Below, piece after piece: positions 11,501-20,600 of a stretch of 54,566 bases of DNA. This DNA comes from a virus. The position numbers and the translations under genes were made by a program. The stretch lies in the IMG/VR virus record IMGVR_UViG_3300025168_000112, positions 1 to 54,566 of that record; one strand, written 5' to 3'. The notes under the pieces are model-generated. The model saw nothing but the letters and a program-made list of their open reading frames with translations, searched no databases and had not been told where the DNA came from. Numbering within the stretch: position 1 is the first letter of the stretch; each line of letters opens with the position of its first letter.

Positions 11501-14500
11501 CTAGAAAATATTGTGAACTTATATTTTTGTTCTTGTTATCTATACTTGTTCCTAGTAGATTCTTATTATCTTTTTGTATATACTGAAACCAATTGAGTTG
11601 GCTAGTAGCAGTCTTAAGCTCATTAAGTTGCTTTTTATTAAGCTCTTTTCCTTCTTTCTTTTTCTTTTCTTGTAGGTCTATTAATCTTTCATATATTTCT
11701 AAACTTCTTTCATAGACAGTTTGGTCTATTTTAAATCCTATGTGAGCCCCCGCAGTTTTATGTAAGCCTGGCATAGAAATATCTGGCTTATATAAACCTT
11801 CTTCTGATTCCATAGAAGTAAAATCGTTCTCTAAAGAATCGTAATCTACCTCTTCTGTTTTTTTCCATTCTTCGGCTAGTGGAACTCTTACTAAAAGATC
11901 TCTAAATACCTGTATCTGTCTTAACCCAGAATAGGTTTTTTGGACATCTTTTATATTCTTTTTAAGCGCTTTTATATCTTTATTGACCTCTTTAAGTTCT
12001 GCAACCTGCTTGTCTATTGCCATTTGAATAGCCTCAACAGGTACCTTATTTACTTGAGAAGATTTGTCTTTCCACTTGCCCTCTACATCAAACACTTCTA
12101 CACCAGGATTGGACTTTACAATATCTTCTGCTATGTTTATTAATTTTTTAAGAGAGCCTATATGAGCTTTAAGATCTTTCTTATAAGCTTCAAGATCCTC
12201 TATAGCTTTCTCATGATCCTTAATAAGGTTTGCAGCTACTGATTGTACACCAAAATCTGTTGCTGTAAATCCTTCTTTTTCTGCTCTTTTTAAAAGTACT
12301 TCGTGTATAGCTTCAAACTCGGCAGGCATAAGTTCTGGATCAAGCTCATTTTTCATGAACATATCTAGAATCTGGATATTCTCACTTATTGTTCTATGCT
12401 GCTCAGGATAAGTCTCTTTTACAAACGTAGTATATTCGCTCTCTGCTACATCTACAAGCTCTTTTGCAGTTGCTATTTCTTTAATTAGCTGCTCTCTTGT
12501 AATAAACTTGTCGTTGTATTTAAACTTTTTTTGTTGAGGCTTCTTCTTAAGCTTTTCTACATAAGATTTCATACCTGTTAAAATCTCAATAGCCTCTTGA
12601 AGAGTTTCTTGCTTTTCAGTTAACTGATTATTTAGCTCTTGCATTTTTTCTAAGAGCTCTTGCTTGTAATAATCAATTACTTTTTTAAACTTTTTTACTC
12701 TTTTTTCAGATTTAGTTTTTTCTGTGTCAAACTTCTCTGTCTCCTCTTTTATCTTTTTTCTAAGATCATTTGCAGAGGCCTCCATTTGCTTATTATACTT
12801 CTCTCTTAAAGAAGGGTCTATAAGCGTTTGATATTTTTGAGCAAAATCAATTCTATCCGCCCTGAGTGCACGGATATCTTTCATCATTTTGCGAACTTCT
12901 TTTTTATGTTTAGCTGCTTTTTCTGGAAACTCTTTTTCCCAAGCAGTTACTTGCTCATCATTAGTTATGCTACCTGCTTCTTGTAAAAGATTGTATACCG
13001 GCTTAGATTGGTCTTCTATTTTTTCAAGTTCTGTTGTATAGCTTTTAAGATCTTTTAGCTGCTCATTTTCTACTTGTGTACGACTCCCTCCTTTAGCTTC
13101 TAGGTCTTCAATTCTTCTTCTAGACTCAACTATGTGCTCAAATACAGTGCTACCTACATTCATAGCACCTATTTGAAGAACTCTTTTAGTACCGTCACTG
13201 TTTTGGTATTCAATACTGCTTATTTCATTACTTATAGATACTACTTTACCTCCAGTAAGTTCAGCAAGTTTTGATATCATTGCCTCTTCTCTACGAACAT
13301 TCTCGTCCATCTTAGAAGCATAGTGTATAAGTTCTCTACGGACAGCTGCCATAGAGCCTGGTTTACCAAGCCCTATAACTTTATCCATATCATTTAATCT
13401 TAATCCTGAATCTACAAGCTCTTGGCTTTCTTTTATTGTTTTAAGCTTTTGTTTAATAGTGGTAGCTAAGTAAGCTCTCCTTTCAGCGAGATCTTCTTTT
13501 GTCATACCATCTTCATAATTATACATTTCTTTTAAAGCTTCATCAGATATTTCTGATAAGTCCTGCTCTATTTTAGTTTCTAAAGATTCAAAATCGTTAC
13601 TATCTATAGCTAGCATTGCAGCCTCCCAGAACTCGTCGTACTCAAAGTCTTTAGCTTTTTTTGTATCTCCGTTTTCAATTGCTGCATTAAGAGCTTCTTT
13701 AGTTTTAGCTATCTGCATCATCATCCATGCAGTTTGCTCCATTTTAGCCCCAAGAGAAGGATTTGCTTTTTTTATTCTTGCGTATTCATCTGCAAACTTT
13801 TTATTTACAGCTTCAAACTCTTGAATACCTTCCATCTGAGTAGATTGAGATGCAAGATCTCCTGTCCACCCTATACCTTTGTACCAGCCTGCTTTACCTC
13901 CTTGACCAGGCATACCAAGTGCAGCTGCTAAAGCACCGATAAGAATTTCTGTTTGGCCTTCTTTAGAACCATAAGACTCATCAAAACCTCTAGCAAAAGC
14001 ATCATGCCACTCACCTACAAGTTGTAAAGTTCCATTATCTCCTATACGACTCCTAAGAGCGTAGTCTTCTGATGCCCTAGCCATTACTCCTTGACCACCT
14101 TCCTCTACAAAACCTTCATAAAGAGATCTTTTTACCCAAGACCCAAGTCCTCTAGCGACTGTAATACCTTTATCTCCAAGTCCCGCTTTACCTAAAGCTT
14201 TGTGAATCATATCTCTTTTAGGTACTCCAGAAAATCCAAGAGCATCTTTAGCTTTTGTGTACAAGCTACTTTTTGCTGCAGATTTATTCATACGACTCAG
14301 CACTCCAGCCCCGTAAAGCCCTGGTAAGGTTATCATATTACCCACCCCTACAAGAAGTAAGTTACCTGCAAATTGAAAGTTTGATATAGAGGCCGCAGTT
14401 TCAAATATCTCTGCTCTCTCTTGAGGTGTTAAAAGGTTTCCTTTTTCTTCTATAGTTAAAGCTCTTCCTGCATCTTGTTCTCCTAGAGCTATTCTATCTC

Positions 14501-15494
14501 CAAAATTTTCTGTTAATAGTGTATTTAAAGCTACATCATATCCGTGTTTAGCTTCAATAGATGCTTCGTACCCTGCACCGGTCATTAACTGTCTACTTAT
14601 TTTTAAAGCATCAAGAGACTTTCTACTTTGAGCAACTTTCTTTCCTGCCTCTATTACTTTTCTAGGTACAGTTGCCCTTCCTACGCCTTTAAATACTTTA
14701 GTTGCTAGACGTGTTAAACGCATAGCATTACCTGTTGCGGCAGCACCTCCTACTGCAACAGTACCTGCTCCTGGTAAAGCACTACCTATAAGACCACCAA
14801 GACCTACTGCTGCAAGCTCAGTTAAAACTGCACCTGCAATAAAAGTAATTCCGTTTGCAAACTTATCTGCCCAAAAATTACCGTAGGCCATTTGACCAAA
14901 CAGGCTTGCTTCTTTTTCTTGTTGTGTATAATAGAAAGGAAGTTTTTCAGATAATTCATCATTAAGATAATCTAGCCCATCAAAGAGCTCATTATCCCAA
15001 ATGTTTCTTATTACTTCTGCCGCAGAATCGTCTTTATCTGTAAAAGGAGCTTCAGCTGCTTTGTATATGGTTTTTAATACACCATACCCTACACCACCTA
15101 TACCTCCTACTACATTTGTACCTACACCCCCAATAAATCTTGGTACAAAATTTCCGAACTTATCCCATCCAGTTTGATTCCTACCTCTTAATTCTTCAAG
15201 GTTATTAAGTTGATATGCACGGCTAGCGTTTTTATCATATTGAGACGATCCAAATTCTTCAGGTACATTTATTATCGGAGTTTCTACAGGAGAGGTTGCA
15301 TCTGCTTGAGACTGTATGTTTAAAATATCTAAAGGATTTTGTTCTAAAACAACCTCATCTTCTGAATATAAATTAGATATTACAGGGTCTGTCCCATTCT
15401 TTTTTTCAGGATCTGTATAAGGTAATGCAGAGTCATTAAATGTCTCATCTGCATATAAATTATTCAAGATATTATCGGAATTGCTATCTGACAT
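2514..15494 (-). CDS. Giant 4326-residue virion protein: putative single-chain RNA polymerase with zincin motif
   Basis: This is the largest gene in the window. Regions in order: Gly/Ala-rich hydrophobic stretches at about 100-400, which could touch membranes; long charged coiled coils at about 600-1230; a very acidic linker at about 1770-1890; the metallopeptidase motif HEAFH at 2053-2057 (HExxH zincin); and the motif AGSDFDIDKL, with DFDID at 3463-3467. The DxDxD triad after a 'P-A-G-L-V-x-K-x-G-S' stretch is the form of the catalytic Mg-binding loop in the virion RNA polymerase of crAss-like phages (gp66 of Cellulophaga phage phi14:2), a single chain with two double-psi beta-barrels. Known family role: it is packaged, ejected with the DNA and transcribes early genes. 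I infer the same role here. It is far longer than phi14:2 gp66, so it appears to be a fusion of polymerase with ejection or protease modules. Start is ATG, 20 bp after the previous stop, with no Shine-Dalgarno. Confidence 0.8.
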   Translation of the reverse strand: MSDSNSDNILNNLYADETFNDSALPYTDPEKKNGTDPVISNLYSEDEVVLEQNPLDILNIQSQADATSPVETPIINVPEEFGSSQYDKNASRAYQLNNLEELRGRNQTGWDKFGNFVPRFIGGVGTNVVGGIGGVGYGVLKTIYKAAEAPFTDKDDSAAEVIRNIWDNELFDGLDYLNDELSEKLPFYYTQQEKEASLFGQMAYGNFWADKFANGITFIAGAVLTELAAVGLGGLIGSALPGAGTVAVGGAAATGNAMRLTRLATKVFKGVGRATVPRKVIEAGKKVAQSRKSLDALKISRQLMTGAGYEASIEAKHGYDVALNTLLTENFGDRIALGEQDAGRALTIEEKGNLLTPQERAEIFETAASISNFQFAGNLLLVGVGNMITLPGLYGAGVLSRMNKSAAKSSLYTKAKDALGFSGVPKRDMIHKALGKAGLGDKGITVARGLGSWVKRSLYEGFVEEGGQGVMARASEDYALRSRIGDNGTLQLVGEWHDAFARGFDESYGSKEGQTEILIGALAAALGMPGQGGKAGWYKGIGWTGDLASQSTQMEGIQEFEAVNKKFADEYARIKKANPSLGAKMEQTAWMMMQIAKTKEALNAAIENGDTKKAKDFEYDEFWEAAMLAIDSNDFESLETKIEQDLSEISDEALKEMYNYEDGMTKEDLAERRAYLATTIKQKLKTIKESQELVDSGLRLNDMDKVIGLGKPGSMAAVRRELIHYASKMDENVRREEAMISKLAELTGGKVVSISNEISSIEYQNSDGTKRVLQIGAMNVGSTVFEHIVESRRRIEDLEAKGGSRTQVENEQLKDLKSYTTELEKIEDQSKPVYNLLQEAGSITNDEQVTAWEKEFPEKAAKHKKEVRKMMKDIRALRADRIDFAQKYQTLIDPSLREKYNKQMEASANDLRKKIKEETEKFDTEKTKSEKRVKKFKKVIDYYKQELLEKMQELNNQLTEKQETLQEAIEILTGMKSYVEKLKKKPQQKKFKYNDKFITREQLIKEIATAKELVDVAESEYTTFVKETYPEQHRTISENIQILDMFMKNELDPELMPAEFEAIHEVLLKRAEKEGFTATDFGVQSVAANLIKDHEKAIEDLEAYKKDLKAHIGSLKKLINIAEDIVKSNPGVEVFDVEGKWKDKSSQVNKVPVEAIQMAIDKQVAELKEVNKDIKALKKNIKDVQKTYSGLRQIQVFRDLLVRVPLAEEWKKTEEVDYDSLENDFTSMESEEGLYKPDISMPGLHKTAGAHIGFKIDQTVYERSLEIYERLIDLQEKKKKEGKELNKKQLNELKTATSQLNWFQYIQKDNKNLLGTSIDNKNKNISSQYFLAFISEDTVVPEDVAADLEGTWYHQNNKDAKYKDIKVALVRKVRNATTGKISIQFVRDGETKGAVFTSIEDPTVKNKRGENKFTNKIDNLSKSEIEDIQKEYNNDIRKKINDTNQLLIAPITGKSPGTILLDRGEENYASDSIMSTNLENVKIAVGKVIKNTDPNAEGEYKYDTIKFIKKANSVMVRPGQIVAYDHVRHMPIFMRRSELGETKAVQVQRLFKLLLKEFAAAKESGLSNVDALKKAERFSLEYGNESVTLRAQIRSMVHILNAEDSKFRLAYRLKDNDLVVYFKEMDEYATLEDMEENTEKGEELLEFLKTKRHNVRGTLLKDSVKRTQFSNKNSKTKKTTKGYGNRYKNNAKSKYINVVLNKDLTISQTKSSEHPNYNHFLLSKDTSGEAPLYTEARPLKEVSFTNPRAGGGYLVYGKTLMSTATFDIEDQAAPGGQAVFSDIEGEDEFDPEDTSDDIGDDPTAGSSSELDDLENALSGIDPEEDPGEDPEVGDTVELGVDPDPNAPFADKDFYEKHRKNKKKKEASEKKAEEEAEDPPVDPNEEIEGFFEGLSGSGTLEATHKKLGYTDTIKPEDIWAEKQDDEIWFKVTVKGGDTLGYYDSADKNFLANSSFNFDSDIVENWLNQTLDESEDTDKDLFNLLEDQAKALEELLSSYSKDTQTEIQRALKMTSLEIATSEAALDSLDGKAVAQLVSFGKVVLSELAPSGAIFHEAFHNVSLYVLSPKDSKTLYKKIREIPGETVTYKGETKKMSDLTNKEAEEWAAEEFRKYILMGKDYKFGEGTVTDTRNIIQKFFDVIKSVLRRLFRLNENFEFDSSITSIEGLFESIDKGKFAKAKRHQGRSDAGVYNMLQSIEGWNDVYTNDMISSISVELGGLIDKTFRYGGKAYKVELGELYTGDIFNTPLGKKSLNALYLKGISNLREKLITLENELDRFSERKPAITETLDRIGRSSNEKKETVKQAIRAHYGYLTDIGLVKEEGVEIDEETLTSKDWVDELDALTISPSKSASGLIKLIFSMFEDPNTVNSTGLNGAYNMSTTLKSAQNLLAGSTSFANQIKKLKQNKDKFPWAADLVKRIDINPEGKTYSQIAPRIAFAVHMAQVKLDVSIASVEPNGRIYTMDPAKEGALKKISYNWTSRLKNFGAQTNKKSNHVTLDKDGKILINKSAKFNFVSPKGTLIETTMTGLFNRAKKSNDVATIIALYKPLGIEFTDPKEVEKIFTFNEDLERAALEKSFPNAFEEEIVYMLEEKEEEINQAFLGFKKDQEWIIDDIISRKESFATIFSRDKSGAVTRARALADIELRTGNSEVEFQYLNSEGNMEYSIIRNHYISALTNFEYTDLIEYFNPVSNPFASNSLAIEAWRGGNKIDIINMGGLRADILGETGQKISRLSSNDVVTMHLNAILDGISILPRAADQVTEFGVRLPIEMPTKVNQGMSIFLNYLKDEIAATAIGIEAGKNTSKYKDNIKKLRFFDSILTDSRGIVQDLLSTPRLLKQIRKEIMFSSKKSTSEVPGESDYLEAFMIENEAAFAKDITARLNVDIAKLDSFLVEKGLLQKENESGTRVPYALSSELFQENANEDPDFSDKNINDVLEEIVVKQFIGKTEIFKMFLGDPAFYSDMFKRIKGAVGTKTLMDLSPEILKWIDDTPGLHRADGKIDLLAIKEPMARMSEEIIEMYSEQVTPDVLEQWKKPIEKADGALYVDLPTYRLLKITSDQWDNNRESQFSKSMGGISSSYEEVEGATFPPDKFQYMGPFLTDLGPAMGFLKMAIIPISRDMERFNGVEYPNIKKALDYMEENGVGGFVIPTGMKVGGAVETSQVSYGIENGAYEEMEFEDPVKGSRMTFDLRFMGSQLEISPSFKNKATRPTQQAVHISSDLYEDGVAVSEEALEKESEYQSLMSAATKNAFTDMLAELDIQPTIEDGVRGYMLSEQSYELILDKLENQGIEKDLGKSILSGVTYLKEKGGAFKFDFFVDRHRMESMFLSGIGSQIIKPKVAGEMLVNTPDLFYEVKKIGDVVASNELKFYENSDGRWAMQVRVAHRFKELLGKNVKIINGKIVGRGITVEGSEELLKMIGIRIPTDGIHSIEVIEVVDFLPQSAGPRINVPAGLVTKAGSDFDIDKLTALFKNYRAYTDEQTGGVILRPDEFYDTVEKWFSSTQQRIGKKLKDFEEIFERGLERNLKDEKELNDFLAQFKEDPLLAKEFTDFLERDLEMDMESLSLERNLSKEEALEMWGDVLDSAEEFFNLGKDFVTPKLFADWRIENPTLTKYDINTKQAVHNKTLDVVADLLSMKGREKEFLRPVNTNSYESLAEEIQSLYENKDNEELPDLQVVKDYHEETTLPHIFKITDAFYSGAKDVGISALASTHQVKGQKAGLRLDLNKSIKLVNGNFLNSLGIYFNYDEFKKEKNSEGEFIGDSTISLSRISDVLNNRRVTDSISQFVNLAVDTVNTPIIHILNLGPELAPAALVLLRAGVPLESIVYFMNQPIVRDYIENRKTASSRVYQALGMEEYPADTITKLRRAYKTDSDISSPENKPYLSDTELKQMIGGIETPTKEGDLSIEDQNAYQLHILDDLLMYLELGDRMTTVIAAQSYDTKLPKTRAAMALTNRAYEKVMAEGIFPNAEKITEGDNSFLKEMRNYTLVASEVFGDLFVNNNQIKSFNNAYAMKVEELTHTENRQPLDLKVKSLERLEQFFTSLILQRVPNEDGIAINDRSQTLLFGEKSAAVTVSKIINSPKHPLRNNVFLNSLLPVVQEERKSVKGKIVENDFIQPEFKAVNIYDMAAMYDSYQEIVAYDAKKNTTLAKDLFDVAILQAGTMNTPFSFLDKLPGDQFAEISSKLYSRYLKTPDALKFSSELLLSLFHANMLKFPNMVEFTKPKSPKNMRLMYAKRYSDFQQDREFGMARKQRDIALYQNLIFTRDLITGEINSGESTGVVKIETTGYDSMSYLNTKSDFIVYNKKVESSETDPIDPTECP

Positions 15495-15514
15495 ACTACT
15501 TGCAATTAAAGATT

Positions 15515-17617
15515 TTAATTAAATACTGTACTTCTTACCGGCTTTTGTTCATCAAACAATGACCCTAAAGTAGTGCCTCTATTAGCATTTACCATATTAT
15601 AAGTTGCCGATTTAGATAAGAAGTCTACCCAAAACATTCCTTCAAGTTTTCTAGTGTTTCCTGCACCATCAGAAATTGAAATTACTTTTCCAGTCTCATC
15701 TGTAAGAGCTGGTACAATTTGATATTCACATGCAGGACATGCTTTCATCATTTTATTTCTAACCCAATAACTCTTAGGAGCTTTTGCAGGATCCATTCCT
15801 ACTAAAGTATTTAAAAACTCAGATGCTTCTCTACCAGTTAATTCTGTACCACCGCCTGCTTGAAGGTCTTTATTTGAAAGCTGTTTGTAAATACTTTGTA
15901 CAATATTAAACCCTTTGGTCTGCTGTACATAAGGTGCAGCATATAAAGTGTGACTCCCCTCTCCTGGTATTGGTAAATCTACTCTAAATGCTCCTGCATC
16001 TTTACCAGCTTTGTTAAAAGTATAATTAGGTATAAAATCGTTTGACCCATCATTGTATTTTCCAGAGGTAAGCATAGCCATTATTTCATTTTTTATAGCA
16101 CCTTCTCCATGAAACGGCGTCGTAACCTCTTCGTCTATAGCGTTGGCTAATGCATCAAGTTCACTACTTTTTCCTAAATCATATCTTTTACCCTTGTAAG
16201 TTACAGGGCCTGCAAAAATTTCTTTTCCTACTTTATTAAGCATCAATTCTTCTTGAGCAGCATTAAATGCATATGTAAAGTCACCAGGAGAACTTCGTAA
16301 AGCCTGCCAGTAAGCTTCTGCATACGCTCTATCGGTCATACCTGCAAAAGCAGGCGCTGTCCTCGTATCCTGTGTCATCATCCAATTAGTTATAAGGCCT
16401 CTATTATTACCTATTTGCTCTTTAGACAGATTACCAATACCTCCTGAATCTTTAAGAATTTTATCTATTCTTATTTTATCAGCATCTGTAATATCTTTTA
16501 CTTCTGAGTTAGGTCCGTAATCAAAGATATAATTACCCGCGCTAGACTGCTTTTTGTTAAATCTAGATTTATTATTTGATGCCCCAGCTGTATCAAACAT
16601 GTCATCTAAGAACTCAAACTTATCTCCTACAGCTAATTGTATATCAGATGGTACAAATCCCCAATCTCTTTCTAAAGGTGGAGCTGCAGGTGGGGGTGGT
16701 GGATCTTGTTTAAGTGCATGAAGTCTTCTTTGGTTAGAAATATAATTAAGCTTTTCTCCTATCTGAGGTGCTGCTGATTGTGCAAGTAATCTTTCAATTT
16801 CAGATTCAGCCATATCAGGTGTATATAACTCGTTAGTTCCTGGAAAAAGAGTATGCTCTGTAAGAAGATCCATATGCTGCATTCCCTCTGGAGTATTTAA
16901 GTATACATCTTTAATTGCTTCTGCAACTAATGCAACTTTTTTATCTGATACAGCATCCCCTTCCATTAAATACATTTTAATATCAGCTATAGTTGCACCG
17001 CTTAATCCTGGTAATTGCCTTACTTTTTGTAGTAATACAGCATTAGTTTCGATATTAGACATTAAGGTTTGCATCTTTGCACCGTAATCCATTACAGGCT
17101 GTACATTAGGTATTAGAGCTCCTTGCTGTTCATATGACCATGTATCAAAAAGATGTTCTGTTTCAGGAACTATACGACCATCAGGAAGTGTTTTTGTAAT
17201 TACTTCATTTGTAATAGGATCTCTAGCAACTATTTCATTACCGTCTATTACTTCTTTACCATTTGCACGAGAGGTAGCTTTATCAGACCTCATTTTTTTA
17301 TAAATTTCGGCATTTTCTAAAGCACCGGCAAGATTAGTATCTCCTGCTAATCTGTTACTCATTTGAAATATAGTATCATTTAATCCTTCAAAACTAAGAT
17401 CCCCTTGGAACATATCTTCTATGTCTTGTTGAGCGTTATATTTTAAATACTCATCTCCTGGGTTTACTCTTATACTATCTAAAAGATTTTTTTGATCATA
17501 GTATTTCTGTTGATTAGCATCGTACCTATCCCTCCTAAGAGTAGCTGCATTCTTTAAAGGGCTAAGATCAAACTCCATACCCTCATAAGGTTTAAAAAAA
17601 TCGTATTGCTCTGCCAT
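15515..17617 (-). CDS. Putative virion cargo/internal protein, 700 residues
   Basis: Soluble protein with no signal peptide or membrane span. The N-terminal third is rich in charged helices (for example the Asp/Tyr/Gln-rich stretch at residues 25-55), a Pro run occurs around 312-318 (PPPPPAAPP), and a single Cys pair (CPAC) lies near 640. I recognise no enzymatic motif. It sits between the 1196-residue cargo-like protein and the giant RNA-polymerase-like protein, 13 and 20 bp from each, so the three are surely cotranscribed. In crAss-like phages, genes between the muzzle and RNA polymerase encode proteins carried in the capsid or tail lumen and ejected with the genome, so cargo is the likeliest role. 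That is inference from position and size. Start ATG at 17617 with an A/T-rich leader and no Shine-Dalgarno. Confidence 0.6.
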   Translation of the reverse strand: MAEQYDFFKPYEGMEFDLSPLKNAATLRRDRYDANQQKYYDQKNLLDSIRVNPGDEYLKYNAQQDIEDMFQGDLSFEGLNDTIFQMSNRLAGDTNLAGALENAEIYKKMRSDKATSRANGKEVIDGNEIVARDPITNEVITKTLPDGRIVPETEHLFDTWSYEQQGALIPNVQPVMDYGAKMQTLMSNIETNAVLLQKVRQLPGLSGATIADIKMYLMEGDAVSDKKVALVAEAIKDVYLNTPEGMQHMDLLTEHTLFPGTNELYTPDMAESEIERLLAQSAAPQIGEKLNYISNQRRLHALKQDPPPPPAAPPLERDWGFVPSDIQLAVGDKFEFLDDMFDTAGASNNKSRFNKKQSSAGNYIFDYGPNSEVKDITDADKIRIDKILKDSGGIGNLSKEQIGNNRGLITNWMMTQDTRTAPAFAGMTDRAYAEAYWQALRSSPGDFTYAFNAAQEELMLNKVGKEIFAGPVTYKGKRYDLGKSSELDALANAIDEEVTTPFHGEGAIKNEIMAMLTSGKYNDGSNDFIPNYTFNKAGKDAGAFRVDLPIPGEGSHTLYAAPYVQQTKGFNIVQSIYKQLSNKDLQAGGGTELTGREASEFLNTLVGMDPAKAPKSYWVRNKMMKACPACEYQIVPALTDETGKVISISDGAGNTRKLEGMFWVDFLSKSATYNMVNANRGTTLGSLFDEQKPVRSTVFN

Positions 17618-17630
17618 AAGTTCTATCTAT

Positions 17631-20600
17631 TTATAACCCGTGCTTTTCATTATAATCTGCTCGAGCTTTATTTACCGCTTTATCTTCATCTTCTTTCGAA
17701 ATAGTAGGATTTTTAGCTTTTATTTGCTGTCTAGCTAAAACTTCACTAAATCCAGCGCCTCTTTCATTAGTTCCGGCTCCCTCTCCAATAGCTCTTATTT
17801 CTTGTTTATTTATACCTGTCTGAATTATATTTTTTACTCCTGTAAGTATAGGGTCTATTGTAGCTTGTCTACGCTGTCTTAAGAATGCGTCTTGTGCTCT
17901 ATCTTCGTTTTCAAGTCTTACGTTATACCTGTCAATAACAGCTGCATTTTCTCTATCTGCAGAAAATTTGTTTTTAGCATTTTCAGTATTTTCACTAATA
18001 GATGCAGCTAAATTAACTCTATTTGCTTCTGCCCGTACTTTATTATCTGCGGATATTTTATCGTTATATGCTAGCTGTGCAGAAGCTTCAAGTCCTGTAC
18101 CATAACCTTTTTGTTCGCTTTCTTTAAACCTTTTTACATAGTTCCTTTGGTTTTCAGCTAACCCTTCTCTAGGACTAACACGATCGTTTCTAATTCTATC
18201 TGCTTTTATTATTTGAGGTTTTCTAATTTCAACATCTTCTCTTTCAGTTAAGCCTGCTGTTATAGATGCCCCTATAGCTGCTGCTCCTTGTATCCATGGT
18301 ATATGTCCACCTGAATTTGTCCAACGTTTAAACCCAGATACCTCTCCTGTCCCTCTTTTATATTTAGGAAGAGACCCTCCGTATTTTGCTATATTCAAAG
18401 TTTTAGGATACTCTTTGTCTCCGGGTTTTGCAGGACTTTCTCCCCTAGCTCTTTTAGCATGTATATTAGCCCACAGCCCTGGTCGTCCTCCTTTTCCATA
18501 TTCCATCATTCCCCCATACTTTCCCATTGGCACATCAGGTGGTGCCATCATATCTTTTGACTCTTGAGGATTACCAGCACGTCCTGCTAGTTTTTCTTGT
18601 AGCATCTTAAGTTGGTCTATTTCCTGTGGAGTAGCACCGTTTTTTACAGCTGTTGCATATAGTTGAGCCATTGATCTTCCTTTATAAGTAAGATGATCAG
18701 ACCATACATAATCTCCTTCATTTAAAACTTCTGGTACACCACCTTTTTCATGTGTAGCTCCTACAACAAGTTCATCTGGTCCACCGTCTCGCATAATAAT
18801 TTCATCCTTCTCAACCTCTGCATTAGCTCTAGGTCTAGTAACTCCTTTTGTTACAGACATTCCCCCGTATCTATATTGAGGTAGGTATCCTCCTTTTCTA
18901 TATAAGTCTTTCATAGTTCCTCCATATTTTGCCTCACCCATATTGTATTCAGCCTTTTCTTGAAGACCTCTTGGAGTTGCAATTCCACCTTCAACACTCC
19001 TAAGAGACTGTTCTTTACGTCCCATAAAGTTTTTAGCTGAAGTCCCACCTTTTGAAGTGGCTCTTTCTCTTGCAAGTTGTTTTTGTTCGCTTTTGTATTG
19101 TTCTGAGTCAGCTGCGGCATCTGCTGCATCGAAAAATTTTCCAACTCCAATCATACTTAATGCTGCCCTACCGTAATCTCCTTTAGCTGCATGATCAGCT
19201 ACACTCTCATAAAATGGAGTTGTTAAAGAACCTACAGCTGCTGCTGCTTCACTATCATAAACACTTACTTTTTCACCGCTTTTTAATCTTCTTTCTTCTT
19301 CTCCCAGAAGAGATCGAACTCCGCCCAGTGCCTGGTCAATTACACCAAAAACAGGAACAGCAGCTCCAATTGCAGCACCTACACCTTCTGATACACCTTC
19401 TGCTACTTGCTCTGATTTAAGCTGATTAGCGTCAAGATTATTTGCTCCTTGACTATAACTGTAAGGATTTTCTTGTTGAACTGCGTTCATCTCAGGAGCA
19501 TAAGACATTTCTCCTCCTGTTTGTTTTTTAGGTAAACCCGTTGTATTTCTCATATACTCATACAGATTATATTTGCTCACCCCTCCATTTGGGTTTAGTG
19601 CATTTGCACGTCCAGCTTCTATTTGAGGATTCCCACTTGGCACGTATTTAGGCTGAGTAGGATCTTGTGTAATAGCAATTTTTTCGTTTTCTGTAAAAAA
19701 TCCTGTCTTATCAAAAGCATTTGTTTTTTTCCAAGGCATTTCTCTATTTATAGAGGGGCTTGTATCATATGGGTTAGGCGTACCTTGTTGATATTTTGGT
19801 AATTCACCTCCCATTTCATATGTAGGAGCACCATATGTATAACCACTACTGTATCTTGAGTTTTCTAGTCCAGCTGCTTTATTTTTTGCATTAAGAAGAT
19901 CATAACTAAAGTTGTTTTGTTTTGCGTTTTTAAACGCTTTCATTTCATCATTTGCATTTTTAATGTTGCCTGCTACTTCCATACCAAAACCCACTGCTTG
20001 TAGAGCCGCGTTTCCAAAAGATTTACCTGCCCCTTTACCTGCCCCTTTATCGGCTCCACCAAATAAAGATGTTGAATTTTCTGTAACTACATTATCAGAT
20101 CTTAAGCCGTGTAAATACGTTGGTTTTTCTCCTGGAGGACCTTGCCAGGAGCCATAACCGTATTTAGGCAAACCGTCTTCTCTAGTCCCTCCGTATCTAT
20201 TTAAACTTACTGGAAATGTTTTTGAAGGTTGATACATTTTTTTTTCAAACTTAAAATCAAAAGAAGGGTTACCGGCCATTTCATTATTATATATAGCATC
20301 CTTTAGTTCGATTACATTTGGACTCATGCTAGTAGATGTATAAGGTCTAAATACATCTTTACTAGCTTGAACTGCACCTCTAGGATTTAATTCATTTACC
20401 CGTCTTTGATAGTCTTCTATATTAGCTTCATTCTTTGCTATTTCTCTACTAATGCGTTCTTCTGGAAATTCTTTTCTTACCTCTCTTTCAATGTATTCGG
20501 ATGCCATTTCATCTGACAAGCCTTCCATACCTGAAGCCCTCCATGCAGCCCTGTCTTTAGAGTCTAGTACCTCTCTAAGATTTTTATCTGGTAAATTATA

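Noticed and set aside
18911-19150. Minus-strand 79-residue frame inside the cargo-like gene
   Set aside because: Same strand but different frame, Gln/Leu-rich, entirely nested in the 1196-residue gene; frame-shifted shadow.
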